NCBI RefSeq assembly: GCF_039537985.1
Contig: NZ_BAABBN010000015.1
Location: forward strand, 124,001-188,000
Reading direction: 5' to 3'
DNA: 64,000 nt
Source: Litoribacillus peritrichatus
GTDB lineage: Bacteria > Pseudomonadota > Gammaproteobacteria > Pseudomonadales > Litoribrevibacteraceae
How positions within the stretch are numbered: the stretch's first letter is position 1; each line of letters begins with the position of its first letter. The notes under the pieces are model-generated. The model searched no databases. It saw only the letters and a list, made by a program, of their open reading frames with translations, and was not told the DNA's origin. Positions 45,333 to 52,850 of the stretch are shown here, in pieces. A program made the translations under genes and the position numbers.

Positions 45333-45444
45333 GAAGTTGTAGTCTTAAATTTTAAAGTAATGGACTTGTAATTTCTGATTTTAGTGCTTAATAATTCTTT
45401 GATCAGAAGACCCCTAGAGTACCTTTTAACTGCCCAAAGAAAAA

Positions 45445-45612
45445 GTGAAAAATGTGAACCCGTCTATCAGTTTTTGGAATGTGAAATTTGCGGCATATGG
45501 ATACGGCATCTACTCTGAAATACAGGAAGGCAGAGAAATAAGCCCTAACAAAAACAATCGGTTGCTCGTAGTTCAGGAGTGTTTTCCCTACGCTCTTTCT
45601 CAGCGGTCATGA
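45445..45612 (+). CDS. Possible small ORF, 55 aa
   Basis: A short frame starting at GTG 45445 (alternative GTG 45454) and ending 16 nt before the next gene. The translated sequence looks protein-like (WNVKFAAYGYGIYSEIQE; LLVVQECFPYAL), but the ribosome site (AAAGAAAAA) is weak and I recognise no family. It may be a small partner of the downstream gene or chance. The rest of 45333-45628 shows only AT-rich leader sequence. Confidence 0.3.
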   Translation: MKNVNPSISFWNVKFAAYGYGIYSEIQEGREISPNKNNRLLVVQECFPYALSQRS

Positions 45613-45628
45613 GCCAGTCGAGGTCTGA

Positions 45629-46543
45629 ATGAAGTCACCAATAGTTGCGATACAACAGTTTGATCTTAACGGTTTGGAAGGCCTGAGTGATAGCACATTA
45701 ATGTCGTATCTGGATGGTAAATATACACCGGTTGAATTGAAGAACTTTCTTCGGTTCAAAGAACGAATTACACAAGAAGTAGCTCAGCATCCAGTATTTA
45801 CTGAAAATCATTTTTTGGATTGGTTCAGTGATCGGGAGTTGACCGATTACGATGTACAGCATTTTTTGATTCAGTTTGCGATTTTTGCAGAAAATCTTGC
45901 TCATGCACAGTTCAGTCAAATGCAGAGCATCGACAGTGCTCAGCAAGCGGCGATTGAAGATATGATTGCGGATGGCTTTGAAATGAAAGGGTTAAATGGC
46001 AATCCTTTCTCTCAGCTAAGCCTTAATCTGAGTGGCGATCAGAACTTCAGTGATATGAAAACCCATCAGCTTGAAGGCGGTCTGTTACGGTTTATGACGC
46101 CACACTTGAACCTGATCGTTAAAGTTGCTGAACACTTGGGAATGCCTTTTGAAATTCTCGGCCAGAAAGAGTTGGCGACAGACAGCACCGACTTTGTGTG
46201 CCGAGAGCTGATAAAGTTTTACAGCCACCCTGACCCTGAAGTCTCTTATGCTTCAGCGTTTGCCCTGGAGTTTTGGATGGAGCAAGGGTTTTGGGATCAG
46301 ATTTTGGCTGGTTTGATTCGATACAAGCATGCGAACGGTATTGCTGATTTTCCTGTCTCTTTGTTTACTTGGAATGGTCAGCATCAGGATGCTTATCGAA
46401 TGGCGCGGATGAAGAAGTTAGAACATTACTACTTTAATCATGTTGTGAACGAAGAACACTTCATGAACTCCGCAGATGATCTCTTAGACACAATTCTATT
46501 GTTTTGGGAGGGACTGTATTCTGACCGAAAGTCGTTACATTGA
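45629..46543 (+). CDS. Possible heme-oxygenase-like diiron protein, function unknown
   Basis: Helical protein of 304 aa without signal peptide. The spacing of acidic and His residues recalls heme-oxygenase-like/iron-containing redox enzymes: FAENLAHAQF (E88, H92), ASAFALEFWMEQGFW (E214) and YYFNHVVNEEHF with DD after (H271, E275/H277, D283-D284). Such proteins (PqqC/TenA fold) bind iron and oxidise small molecules or amino acids. This is pattern recognition only. It is a lone gene with a possible 55-aa ORF upstream and a candidate small RNA directly after it. Confidence 0.45.
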   Translation: MKSPIVAIQQFDLNGLEGLSDSTLMSYLDGKYTPVELKNFLRFKERITQEVAQHPVFTENHFLDWFSDRELTDYDVQHFLIQFAIFAENLAHAQFSQMQSIDSAQQAAIEDMIADGFEMKGLNGNPFSQLSLNLSGDQNFSDMKTHQLEGGLLRFMTPHLNLIVKVAEHLGMPFEILGQKELATDSTDFVCRELIKFYSHPDPEVSYASAFALEFWMEQGFWDQILAGLIRYKHANGIADFPVSLFTWNGQHQDAYRMARMKKLEHYYFNHVVNEEHFMNSADDLLDTILLFWEGLYSDRKSLH

Positions 46544-46568
46544 GCGGAACGTAACGCTCTGATATAAG
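46540..46568 (+). promoter_or_regulatory. Sigma-70-like promoter of the candidate small RNA
   Basis: TTGAGC (46540-46545), 17-nt spacer, TATAAG (46563-46568). The predicted start falls on the 5' base of the first hairpin stem (46573-46576). Confidence 0.4.
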
Positions 46569-46572
46569 ACCA

Positions 46573-46671
46573 GGCCCTGAAATGCTGATCAGTGATCAGA
46601 CGGGGGCCGCTTGGAACGAGCCTTTACAAAGGCTCACGTGGGGTCGCCAAGGCGACCCCTATTTCTTTCTT
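46573..46671 (+). ncRNA. Candidate small RNA, three hairpins and terminator
   Basis: Behind a plausible promoter come a stem GGCCC/GGGCC (46573-46577 with 46604-46608) enclosing the palindrome CTGATCA-G-TGATCAG (46585-46599), then a short single strand with GGAAC. Next are a hairpin GAGCCTTT/AAAGGCTC (46618-46635) and a perfect GGGGTCGCC/GGCGACCCC hairpin (46640-46659) followed by TATTTCTTTCTT. I do not recognise an Rfam family. The last hairpin could simply terminate the upstream gene, but the extra stems and promoter suggest an independent ~100-nt transcript. Confidence 0.4.
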
Positions 46672-46700
46672 GCGTGCGGAAACTATTGCGCTTGATCATA

Positions 46701-46790
46701 CTGCGTTGAAATTTCTCTCAGCATGCTCATTTATCAAACATAAACTCCGCGACTTCGAAAAATTTAGCATTGTCTGATCTTCGCTCATGA
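46701..46790. repeat. Dispersed intergenic repeat, copy 2
   Basis: Diverged copy of 4512-4595 in the same orientation, sharing ATGCTCATTTA and TAAACTCCGC as best-conserved blocks. An inverted GTACATAAAA pair follows (around 46830-46840 and 46892-46901). Confidence 0.5.
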
Positions 46791-46925
46791 CGTTTCTTTT
46801 GTACCGAGCTACATAAACAGATTTTTATGTACTTATTTAGCCGTTCATTCAAAACTCGCTACGCTCAGACAGTGAATTCTCTTTAAATATGTACATAAAA
46901 CTTTGATGGTGATTTCTGTAGGCAG

Positions 46926-47012
46926 GATATCTTCAATGAAGTATTTTTAGCGAATCCGTTGTTTGAGCGAAGCGAGTTCCGGATACGCGATTAAATACTT
47001 CGTTAAAGATAT
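46926..47012. repeat. Long inverted repeat (33-nt arms) after the FabG-like gene
   Basis: The outer 20 bp of the arms match at 18 positions (ATATCTT-AA-GAAGTATTT, 46927-46946 against 46993-47012). The inner parts are weaker, around a loop with GAGCGAAGCGAG. The loop motif is complementary to a nearby ACTCGCTACGCTCAGAC (about 46855). It sits 13 nt past the FabG stop and could act as terminator or RNA-stabilising element. It resembles REP/BIME-type structures without matching a known class. Confidence 0.55.
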
Positions 47013-47024
47013 TAATAAATAAAT

Positions 47025-48515
47025 CTAAGCACCAACTAAATTCTGACCACATACTCTCAGTGTATTCGCGCGCAGCCCTGCCGATGCCGGGTTAGCAAAC
47101 ATTGCTACCGCTTCGGCCACGTCTTCCGGTTGTCCGCCTTGCGATAACGAATTAATCCGACGACCGATTTCACGGCTTAAGAAAGGAATCGCCTGGGTCA
47201 TTTGAGTTTCGATAAAGCCTGGGGCAATGGCGTTAATGGTGATTTTACGGCGGGCAAGCACTTTATCCATCGCTTCAACGTAGCCAATCACACCGGCTTT
47301 TGAGGTTGAGTAGTTGGTTTGACCGAAACAGCCTGCGATGCCGTTAATGGATGAAATGCAGATCACCCGGCCGTTTACTTTTAATACTTTTTTATCCACA
47401 AGCGCTTCTGTGATGCGTTGAACGGCCGACAGGTTAATATCGAGGACGCTCTGCCAGCGCTTGATATCCATCCGTGCCAGGGTTTTATCGCGAGTAATTC
47501 CTGCGTTGTTGACCAGAATATCGATCGTTTCTGAGCCTTTTTGAACGTCTTTGATCAGTTTGTTCAGGCCTTTTTTATCACTGACGTCCGCGATCACGGC
47601 GTGCCCGCCCAAGCGGCGAGCCAAGCTTTCAAGGTCTTCCTTGCAGGGTTCTATGTCGAGCAGGATGACTTTGGCTCCGTCTCTTGCCAGTGTTTCGGCG
47701 ATGGCTTTCCCAATACCCCTTGAAGCACCAGTCACCAGTGCTGTTTTGTCCATCAGGGGTTGGCGCCAGTTGATTTTTTCATTGCTGCCACTGACTTTGC
47801 TGAGGGTTACCGCTTGCCCGGTAATGAAAGCGGCACGCTGAGACAGAAGGTAACGCAAAGGAGACTCCAGTAAGTGCTCGGCGCCAGTTTCTAACTGAAT
47901 TAAGTTTGCGGTAGCGGCTTTGCCTCCAATTTCTTTGGCGGTACTTCGAATAAAACCTTCAAGGGCATACATTGCAGACGCTTGTGCCGCTTCTTTGCAG
48001 CTGGAAGGTGTTAAACCTACGACCACGATACGGGAGTGATCCCCAAGTCGGCGGATGTTGTTATGGTAAAAGTCATACACTGCCGTCAGTTCTTCCGGGT
48101 TTGCAACGCTGGTGGCGTCGTAGATCAGAGCAGACAGCTTTTGAGATGCGTCCGTTAATATTCGTAATGGGTGGGTTTTACTGGCAGATAATAAGTCTTG
48201 TTGGCTATCATTCTCTTTAAGGTAAAACAGTTTGGCAGAGCCGTGCGATAACGTTGTTAAAATGGCGTTGGCCACCGGGCTGGCTTCTTTGTTGCCTGTG
48301 GAGGCAGAACCAAACAGAGCTTTGCCTCTTAAAAACTCTTCACTGGCTTGTTGTTGGCGCTTTAATGGCAAAGGGACGGGTAAATTCAGTGCTTTCACCA
48401 ACGGTTGTGCCCAAGGGTGGTTGACCACATTTTGGTAAACATCGGCAGACGATGCACTTTTTTTGAAGTTGGAAATATGTTGTATGGTCTTACGAACTTG
48501 CTGTCCCTTCGACAT
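47025..48515 (-). CDS. Two-domain (high-molecular-weight) 3-oxoacyl-ACP reductase, FabG-like
   Basis: Protein of 496 aa. The C-terminal ~240 residues are a full short-chain dehydrogenase: TALVTGASRGIGKAIAETL, NNAGITRD, CISSINGIAG and the catalytic YSTSK. The N-terminal ~250 residues form a second, degenerate Rossmann domain with no cofactor motif. This is the architecture of FabG4-type enzymes, which in mycobacteria reduce 3-oxoacyl-CoA/ACP with NADH. Its pathway here is unclear since no MaoC or thiolase gene is adjacent. Confidence 0.9.
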   Translation of the reverse strand: MSKGQQVRKTIQHISNFKKSASSADVYQNVVNHPWAQPLVKALNLPVPLPLKRQQQASEEFLRGKALFGSASTGNKEASPVANAILTTLSHGSAKLFYLKENDSQQDLLSASKTHPLRILTDASQKLSALIYDATSVANPEELTAVYDFYHNNIRRLGDHSRIVVVGLTPSSCKEAAQASAMYALEGFIRSTAKEIGGKAATANLIQLETGAEHLLESPLRYLLSQRAAFITGQAVTLSKVSGSNEKINWRQPLMDKTALVTGASRGIGKAIAETLARDGAKVILLDIEPCKEDLESLARRLGGHAVIADVSDKKGLNKLIKDVQKGSETIDILVNNAGITRDKTLARMDIKRWQSVLDINLSAVQRITEALVDKKVLKVNGRVICISSINGIAGCFGQTNYSTSKAGVIGYVEAMDKVLARRKITINAIAPGFIETQMTQAIPFLSREIGRRINSLSQGGQPEDVAEAVAMFANPASAGLRANTLRVCGQNLVGA

Positions 48516-48709
48516 TGTGGGTATCCCTAGTAATTGTATTCAGTTGTTATTCGTTTTCTCTGATGTGTTGGAAAGAGGAAAACGTGTTCATACGGCATTG
48601 GCCAATTCTAGCACTCGTTTCTGAAGAAACGTAATGCTTACAGGTCAATAAAGGCACCGCTTTGGTCTGTTTAATCAGAAAATCAGAGATGTTTGGGGCA
48701 AAGAGGCGG

Positions 48710-49045
48710 TCATAGCTTTAAAGTTTGAGCTGATGGTTGTTTTTTGTCTGTGAAGTCACAACTTATTTCCACCGTTTTTGGGTACCAAATGGGTGCGATC
48801 CAGTTCACTGCCAGTCTTGCCAGACCATTTAAAAACGACAATTCTGTTTTCACGGACGTCCATTCTTGGTTGAGGCAGCGCCTTTCCAGATTGACGGCGT
48901 CCGAGACTTCAACCAGATCTAACGCCACGTTATGGTGCCACTGTTCCGTTTTGGCTAAGGTTTCGATGGGTTCCCCATTATCAAAATGAATGGTCGTACA
49001 AGCACTTAGTATTATTAATGAGACTAAAGTCGTTAATAATTTCAT
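48710..49045 (-). CDS. Bor-fold lipoprotein, partner type (pair 1)
   Basis: Lipoprotein of 111 aa with lipobox ILSAC. Its mature part shares with the 52418 gene the motifs NGEP, EQWHH, C-NQ-W-S, FxNGLAxL and YPxTVxxxC. The same skeleton (His-rich start, Cys, F-x-x-GL, Y-x-P, terminal Cys) aligns with Bor proteins, so I read it as a divergent Bor paralogue. The two Cys may form a disulfide. It lies 43 nt downstream of the Bor-like gene at 49089-49385. Confidence 0.65.
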   Translation of the reverse strand: MKLLTTLVSLIILSACTTIHFDNGEPIETLAKTEQWHHNVALDLVEVSDAVNLERRCLNQEWTSVKTELSFLNGLARLAVNWIAPIWYPKTVEISCDFTDKKQPSAQTLKL

Positions 49046-49088
49046 TGCTTCCCGCTCCTAAGCTGTTTGAGTTGATTGGCATTATTGT

Positions 49089-49385
49089 TTATTCGCACCA
49101 AACTTTGACTGAGTGCGGTGCATAGATTCCGAGTGTAATGAGGGTCAGTAAGCCGTCCACAAAGGTGGCTTGCGATTGCATTTGAACAACACGCTTTTGC
49201 TGACAGATTTGTTTTACGTCGACCCGTGTTTGGCCGACCAATCCCCAAAAGAAAAAATGACGAGAATCTTGGTAAGTCGGCTCAGAGGAATATTTGAAGG
49301 TTGCTGTCGGGTGAATGGTGACCGAAGAGCACGCCATTAGCATGAGATACAGGCCGGCGATGATGAATGTCCTGAGTTGGCTCAC
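49089..49385 (-). CDS. Bor family lipoprotein (pair 1)
   Basis: From a GTG at 49385 (GGAG 6 nt before it) the product is 98 aa, close to the size I recall for lambda Bor. The signal peptide ends LMLMAC. The body HFFFWGLVGQTRVDVKQIC followed by QATFVDGLLTLITLGIYAP and VKVWC is clearly Bor/Iss-like. Bor is an outer-membrane lipoprotein linked to serum resistance. The frame extends to 49478 but the longer N-terminus lacks a signal sequence. First gene of the leftward pair, divergent from the PepSY-RR-HK operon. Confidence 0.8.
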   Translation of the reverse strand: MSQLRTFIIAGLYLMLMACSSVTIHPTATFKYSSEPTYQDSRHFFFWGLVGQTRVDVKQICQQKRVVQMQSQATFVDGLLTLITLGIYAPHSVKVWCE

Positions 49386-49535
49386 AGGGTTCTCCTTCGA
49401 AGCCATTAAAGTTAAAACTGCGGGTACAAAGTAAGCTATCTGAGTAGAAAGTTTAGATGGCTTTTTGGTCTGGAGCACAGATTTTCTGAGTTGAAGCGGT
49501 TGTGATACTTTATAGAGTGGCCGAGTTATTTTTCA

Positions 49536-49567
49536 TTCAGCTTAGGTTCAGTTTAAATCTCTATACT
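49536..49567 (+). promoter_or_regulatory. Putative response-regulator box and promoter of the PepSY-RR-HK operon
   Basis: Direct repeats TTCAG (49536-49540) and TTCAG (49547-49551), 11-bp period, followed 10 nt later by TATACT (49562-49567). This spacing is typical for OmpR-family activators. The same box recurs at 52740-52755. Confidence 0.55.
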
Positions 49568-49635
49568 TCGGATTAATTTAAGATTGCAGTCAAAGTGCCT
49601 AATGAACATATGTACCTAATGAACATAAGTGCCTA

Positions 49636-50103
49636 GTGAATACATACATCAGAACGTTATTGCTTTTTGGGGCCGTGCTTGGGAATGCCTGTCTGGTTCG
49701 TGCAGACGAGGTATCACAGCTGCCTTCCGAATCGGGTGTCGATACGATAGATCCTCCTGTTATCAAAGACGCAGAACAAAGTGCCTCAGACGATTGGTTT
49801 GAAACCCATGTGGAGCAGCCGGGCTATCAGGTTGAAAGCTTTGTCATGCCTTTTACCCACTGGGTGGAAGATAAAATTCAGAACACAGACATCATGAAAC
49901 CTTCGGTGTACGTTCAGGAGACTTCGCCTGAACCCGCTAAAGGCATGGGTTTGCGTGGCGCGATTGAAAAAGCACGGGCCGAGTTTGAAGGCACGGTTTT
50001 GAGCGCCGATAAAATCACCTCAGAAGGCCAGTTGGTTTATCGAGTTAAAATTTTGTCCAAAGAGGGTGTAGTGAAACAAATTGAGGTGAGTGATACGCCA
50101 TGA
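49636..50103 (+). CDS. Exported PepSY-domain protein
   Basis: Protein of 155 aa with a signal peptide (LLLFGAVLGNACLVRA). A central region carries no recognised domain. The C-terminal PepSY motif is GAIEKARAEFEGTVLSAD and LVYRVKILSKEG. PepSY proteins next to sensor kinases are thought to modulate signalling or proteolysis in the periplasm. Its stop overlaps the response-regulator ATG (ATGA). Confidence 0.75.
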   Translation: MNTYIRTLLLFGAVLGNACLVRADEVSQLPSESGVDTIDPPVIKDAEQSASDDWFETHVEQPGYQVESFVMPFTHWVEDKIQNTDIMKPSVYVQETSPEPAKGMGLRGAIEKARAEFEGTVLSADKITSEGQLVYRVKILSKEGVVKQIEVSDTP

Positions 50104-50774
50104 AGTTATTGTTGATCGAAGATGATCCGTCTTTGGTGGCTCAATTGTCGGAAAAACTGACGCAAGCCGGATTTTATGTGGATGCCAGTCTGAATGGTGA
50201 AGAAGGTTTGTACCGTTCCAGAGAATATCAGTATGACCTCGCCATTATTGATCTTGGATTGCCAAACATGTCTGGCATTGAGGTCATTACCCAGCTCAGG
50301 AAGGAAAACATCACCATTCCGATTTTGGTGTTAACTGCGAGGAGCAGCTGGCAGGATAAGGTTCATGCTTTGAATGCGGGGGCGGATGATTATTTAGTCA
50401 AGCCATTTCAACTGGAAGAACTGATCGCTCGAGTACAGGCGATGTTGCGCAGAGCGGGCGGCTACGCAAACAGTGAATTGACGCAAGGGCCAATTAAGCT
50501 GGATTTACACAGTCAGGAAGTATTAGTGCATGACAACAGCGTCAGTTTGACGGCTTTTGAATATAAACTGGTCCAGTACTTTATGTTGCATCCGAATAAA
50601 GTGGCTTCAAAAGCCGTTTTGGCGGATTACCTGTATGAAGAGGAATTGGAAAGGGACAGTAATGTCATTGAAGTGTTGGTGGCCAGGCTTCGACAAAAGC
50701 TTGATCCGGACAATCAAATTAAGCCCATTGAAACCTTACGTGGTCGTGGTTATCGATTTTCGGTGAAAGCCTGA
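50100..50774 (+). CDS. OmpR/PhoP-type response regulator
   Basis: Protein of 224 aa: a receiver domain with acidic pocket EDD and phosphorylated Asp in LAIIDLGLPNMSG (~Asp51), Thr in VLTARSSWQDKV and Lys in YLVKPF. A winged-helix C-terminal domain ends TLRGRGYRF. The ARSSWQDKVHALNAGADDY block is PhoP-like. It likely binds the TTCAG direct repeats upstream and before the MipA/OmpV gene (inference). The kinase follows after one base. Confidence 0.93.
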   Translation: MKLLLIEDDPSLVAQLSEKLTQAGFYVDASLNGEEGLYRSREYQYDLAIIDLGLPNMSGIEVITQLRKENITIPILVLTARSSWQDKVHALNAGADDYLVKPFQLEELIARVQAMLRRAGGYANSELTQGPIKLDLHSQEVLVHDNSVSLTAFEYKLVQYFMLHPNKVASKAVLADYLYEEELERDSNVIEVLVARLRQKLDPDNQIKPIETLRGRGYRFSVKA

Positions 50775-50775
50775 T

Positions 50776-52116
50776 ATGAAACCGGTTTCTCTGCGAACAA
50801 GGTTTTTCAGCTATACCATTTTAGTGGCGACTTTGGTCATGATGGTGGGCATGTTTCTGGTGGACATCATTTACACTGAAGAGCTGGAAAAAAATACACA
50901 CGAAAAACTGAAACTGCATATCTTTTCGTTATTATCCGTCACCCAAACGGATCAAGGCAACCTGTATATTCCTGCCATATTGCATAACCCCGGATTTAAT
51001 ACTGCCAATTCAGGTTTGTGGGCGGTGGTGGTGGACGATCAGCAAACGTCTCTTTGGCATTCATTATCGCTGACGGTACCCGTTAAAAATTTACCATTGG
51101 CAGAGAATACCGGGGCGTGGCGTTTTGATCGTTATACCTTAGCTGGCACGGAATACATGACGGCGGCGTATAAAATATCCTGGGATGTGGATGGTCGCTT
51201 ATTTAATTATCATTTAATCGTGGGTGAAGATGAGTCGTCTCTGGATGCGGTTATCGGCCGTTTTCGGCTATGGCTGTTTGGTGGTTTTTTCACGATCACA
51301 GCTGTTTTATTGATGTGCCAGTTATTGGCGTTAAGAATGGCATTCCGGCCGATTGCGGCCTTGGGTGAAGAAATTCGACTTTTAGAGCAAGGTCAACAAC
51401 ATGGCCTACTCGGTCGTTACCCTGAGGAGTTAACGGGCGTCACAGAGAACCTGAACGCTTTGATTGATAAGGAACATCGTCAACGTGAAAAGTATCGAGC
51501 CAGCATGGCTGATCTGGCTCACAGTTTAAAAACTCCGATAGCCATCATTCGTGGAGAAATTGACCGGGACTCCAGTAATGAGGTTATGAATACTGCGTTA
51601 CAAAGAATTAACAATACCATTGAATATCAGCTTAAACGTGCAGTGATATCCGGCCACAGTTTATTGAGTGAGGGCACTCAAATCAGCAGTGTATTAACGA
51701 TGGTGGTGGACGCCTTAAAGAAAGTGTACCGGGATAAGGCACTTGAGGTGGAGGTTCAGGCGTCGGATCAACTGTCTTTTCGTGGCGATGAAAATGACTT
51801 GATGGAAATATTTGGTAATTTGTTGGATAACGCGTTTAAACACTGTCAGCAAAAGGTGCGGGTGAGCGTGACTGAAGCACAGAATCAGCAGGTCATTATT
51901 ATCGAGGATGACGGTGCCGGGTTCAGTCGTCATGAGGGTAAAAAAATATTTGGACGCGGTGAGCGACTGGATAATCAAGGCCTGGGGCAGGGCATCGGTC
52001 TGGCTGTGGTATTTGATATTGTGAAAAGTTATGAGGGGAAAATAGAGACGGACGTTTCTATGTTAGGAGGGGCTATGTTCAAAATTACATTCTCAACCAA
52101 GGGATATGTGTCGTGA
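50776..52116 (+). CDS. PhoQ-like sensor histidine kinase
   Basis: Protein of 446 aa: TM1 (~12-30), a periplasmic sensor domain (~31-165) and TM2 (~172-192). HAMP follows, then the H-box DLAHSLKTPIAII, the N-box NLLDNAFKHC, and the G-boxes EDDGAGFS and QGIGLAVVFDIV. The DLAHSLKTP form is typical of PhoQ-type kinases. An acidic Mg2+/peptide-sensing patch cannot be verified. Its TGA overlaps the GTG of the Bor-like gene (GTGA). Confidence 0.92.
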   Translation: MKPVSLRTRFFSYTILVATLVMMVGMFLVDIIYTEELEKNTHEKLKLHIFSLLSVTQTDQGNLYIPAILHNPGFNTANSGLWAVVVDDQQTSLWHSLSLTVPVKNLPLAENTGAWRFDRYTLAGTEYMTAAYKISWDVDGRLFNYHLIVGEDESSLDAVIGRFRLWLFGGFFTITAVLLMCQLLALRMAFRPIAALGEEIRLLEQGQQHGLLGRYPEELTGVTENLNALIDKEHRQREKYRASMADLAHSLKTPIAIIRGEIDRDSSNEVMNTALQRINNTIEYQLKRAVISGHSLLSEGTQISSVLTMVVDALKKVYRDKALEVEVQASDQLSFRGDENDLMEIFGNLLDNAFKHCQQKVRVSVTEAQNQQVIIIEDDGAGFSRHEGKKIFGRGERLDNQGLGQGIGLAVVFDIVKSYEGKIETDVSMLGGAMFKITFSTKGYVS

Positions 52117-52421
52117 GAAAATTATTGATTATTCTTTTGATTGGTTCGTTAAGTGCCTGTTCATCTGTGACTTTACGGACGGATCATCAAAAAGAGTCGA
52201 GTGCTGCGCCGACCTATCAAAAGCGTTTTCATTATTGGTTTTGGGGGTTGAAAGGCGAGTATTCTGTCAATGTCCGTGAAATCTGTGCTGGTCGGCCAGT
52301 GATTCAAATGCAGTCGGTGGATACTTTTGTTGATATTTTAGGGCAGGTGTTTACGTTGGGGATTTATTATCCTCGTTCAGCCCGGGTCTGGTGCGCCGAG
52401 CGCTCGGAGGGTAACCAATGA
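52113..52421 (+). CDS. Bor family lipoprotein (pair 2)
   Basis: Lipoprotein of 102 aa, GTG start coupled to the kinase stop. Lipobox GSLSAC. APTYQ, HYWFWGLKGEYSVNVREIC, QMQSVDTFVD and TLGIYYPRSARVWC align closely with the Bor-like protein encoded at 49089. Its TGA overlaps the next ATG (ATGA). Co-transcription with the kinase suggests a role in, or under, the same envelope response. Confidence 0.8.
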   Translation: MRKLLIILLIGSLSACSSVTLRTDHQKESSAAPTYQKRFHYWFWGLKGEYSVNVREICAGRPVIQMQSVDTFVDILGQVFTLGIYYPRSARVWCAERSEGNQ

Positions 52422-52720
52422 AAAAGACGATCGTTGCATTGTGTACTTTGGTGGTGACCGGGTGCGGTACCATGAAATTTGAGAACGGCCCTAAGATGGA
52501 AGAAACCGTTGTTCGTGAGCAATGGCACCACCTCGGCTTTAATGGCTTGATTGAATTCAGCAAACCAATGAATGTGGACTACAACTGCGCCAATCAGCAA
52601 TGGGACAGCATTACCGTTGAAAGAACCTTCATTAACGGGTTGGCGAGTTTAAGTTGGCCTTACGTTTCAATCTATTCCCCATGGACCATTGTGTATGAAT
52701 GCCGCGAGCCGATTGATTAA
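52418..52720 (+). CDS. Bor-fold lipoprotein, partner type (pair 2)
   Basis: Lipoprotein of 100 aa with lipobox VVTGC. FENGPKMEE, EQWHH, CANQQWDS, FINGLASL and YSPWTIVYEC match its paralogue at 48710. Last gene of the five-gene PepSY-RR-HK-Bor-partner operon, in which every junction overlaps or is separated by one base. Confidence 0.65.
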   Translation: MKKTIVALCTLVVTGCGTMKFENGPKMEETVVREQWHHLGFNGLIEFSKPMNVDYNCANQQWDSITVERTFINGLASLSWPYVSIYSPWTIVYECREPID

Positions 52721-52739
52721 ATCTGAATTAATTTGATGG

Positions 52740-52755
52740 TTCAGCTGAGGTTCAG
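52740..52755 (+). promoter_or_regulatory. Second putative response-regulator box, upstream of the MipA/OmpV gene
   Basis: TTCAGCTGAGGTTCAG: direct TTCAG repeats with the 11-bp period of the box at 49536. GGTTCAGCTnAGGTTCAG-type context is shared. I do not see a good -10 at the same distance, so the promoter may lie differently. Confidence 0.5.
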
Positions 52756-52793
52756 CTACCGGCAAGCTTGGGTTCATCGGCCCTCATTAATAT

Positions 52794-52845
52794 GGTTCTC
52801 GTTAACAGGCTAAAGACCGCGCAAGGCGCAGGCATAACGAGAACC
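52794..52845 (+). promoter_or_regulatory. 5'-UTR hairpin before the MipA/OmpV gene
   Basis: Perfect 11-bp inverted repeat GGTTCTCGTTA (52794-52804) and TAACGAGAACC (52835-52845) enclosing 30 nt. The 3' arm covers the GAGAACC stretch 6-12 nt before the ATG at 52851, so the stem would hide the ribosome binding site. Confidence 0.55.
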
Positions 52846-52850
52846 TTATT

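Noticed and set aside
46592..46777. 61-codon frame over the candidate small RNA
   Set aside because: It reads through perfect hairpins and the dispersed repeat; no start signal.
46880..47024. CRISPR-like repeats
   Set aside because: The repeated motifs are inverted pairs forming hairpins, not regularly spaced direct repeats.
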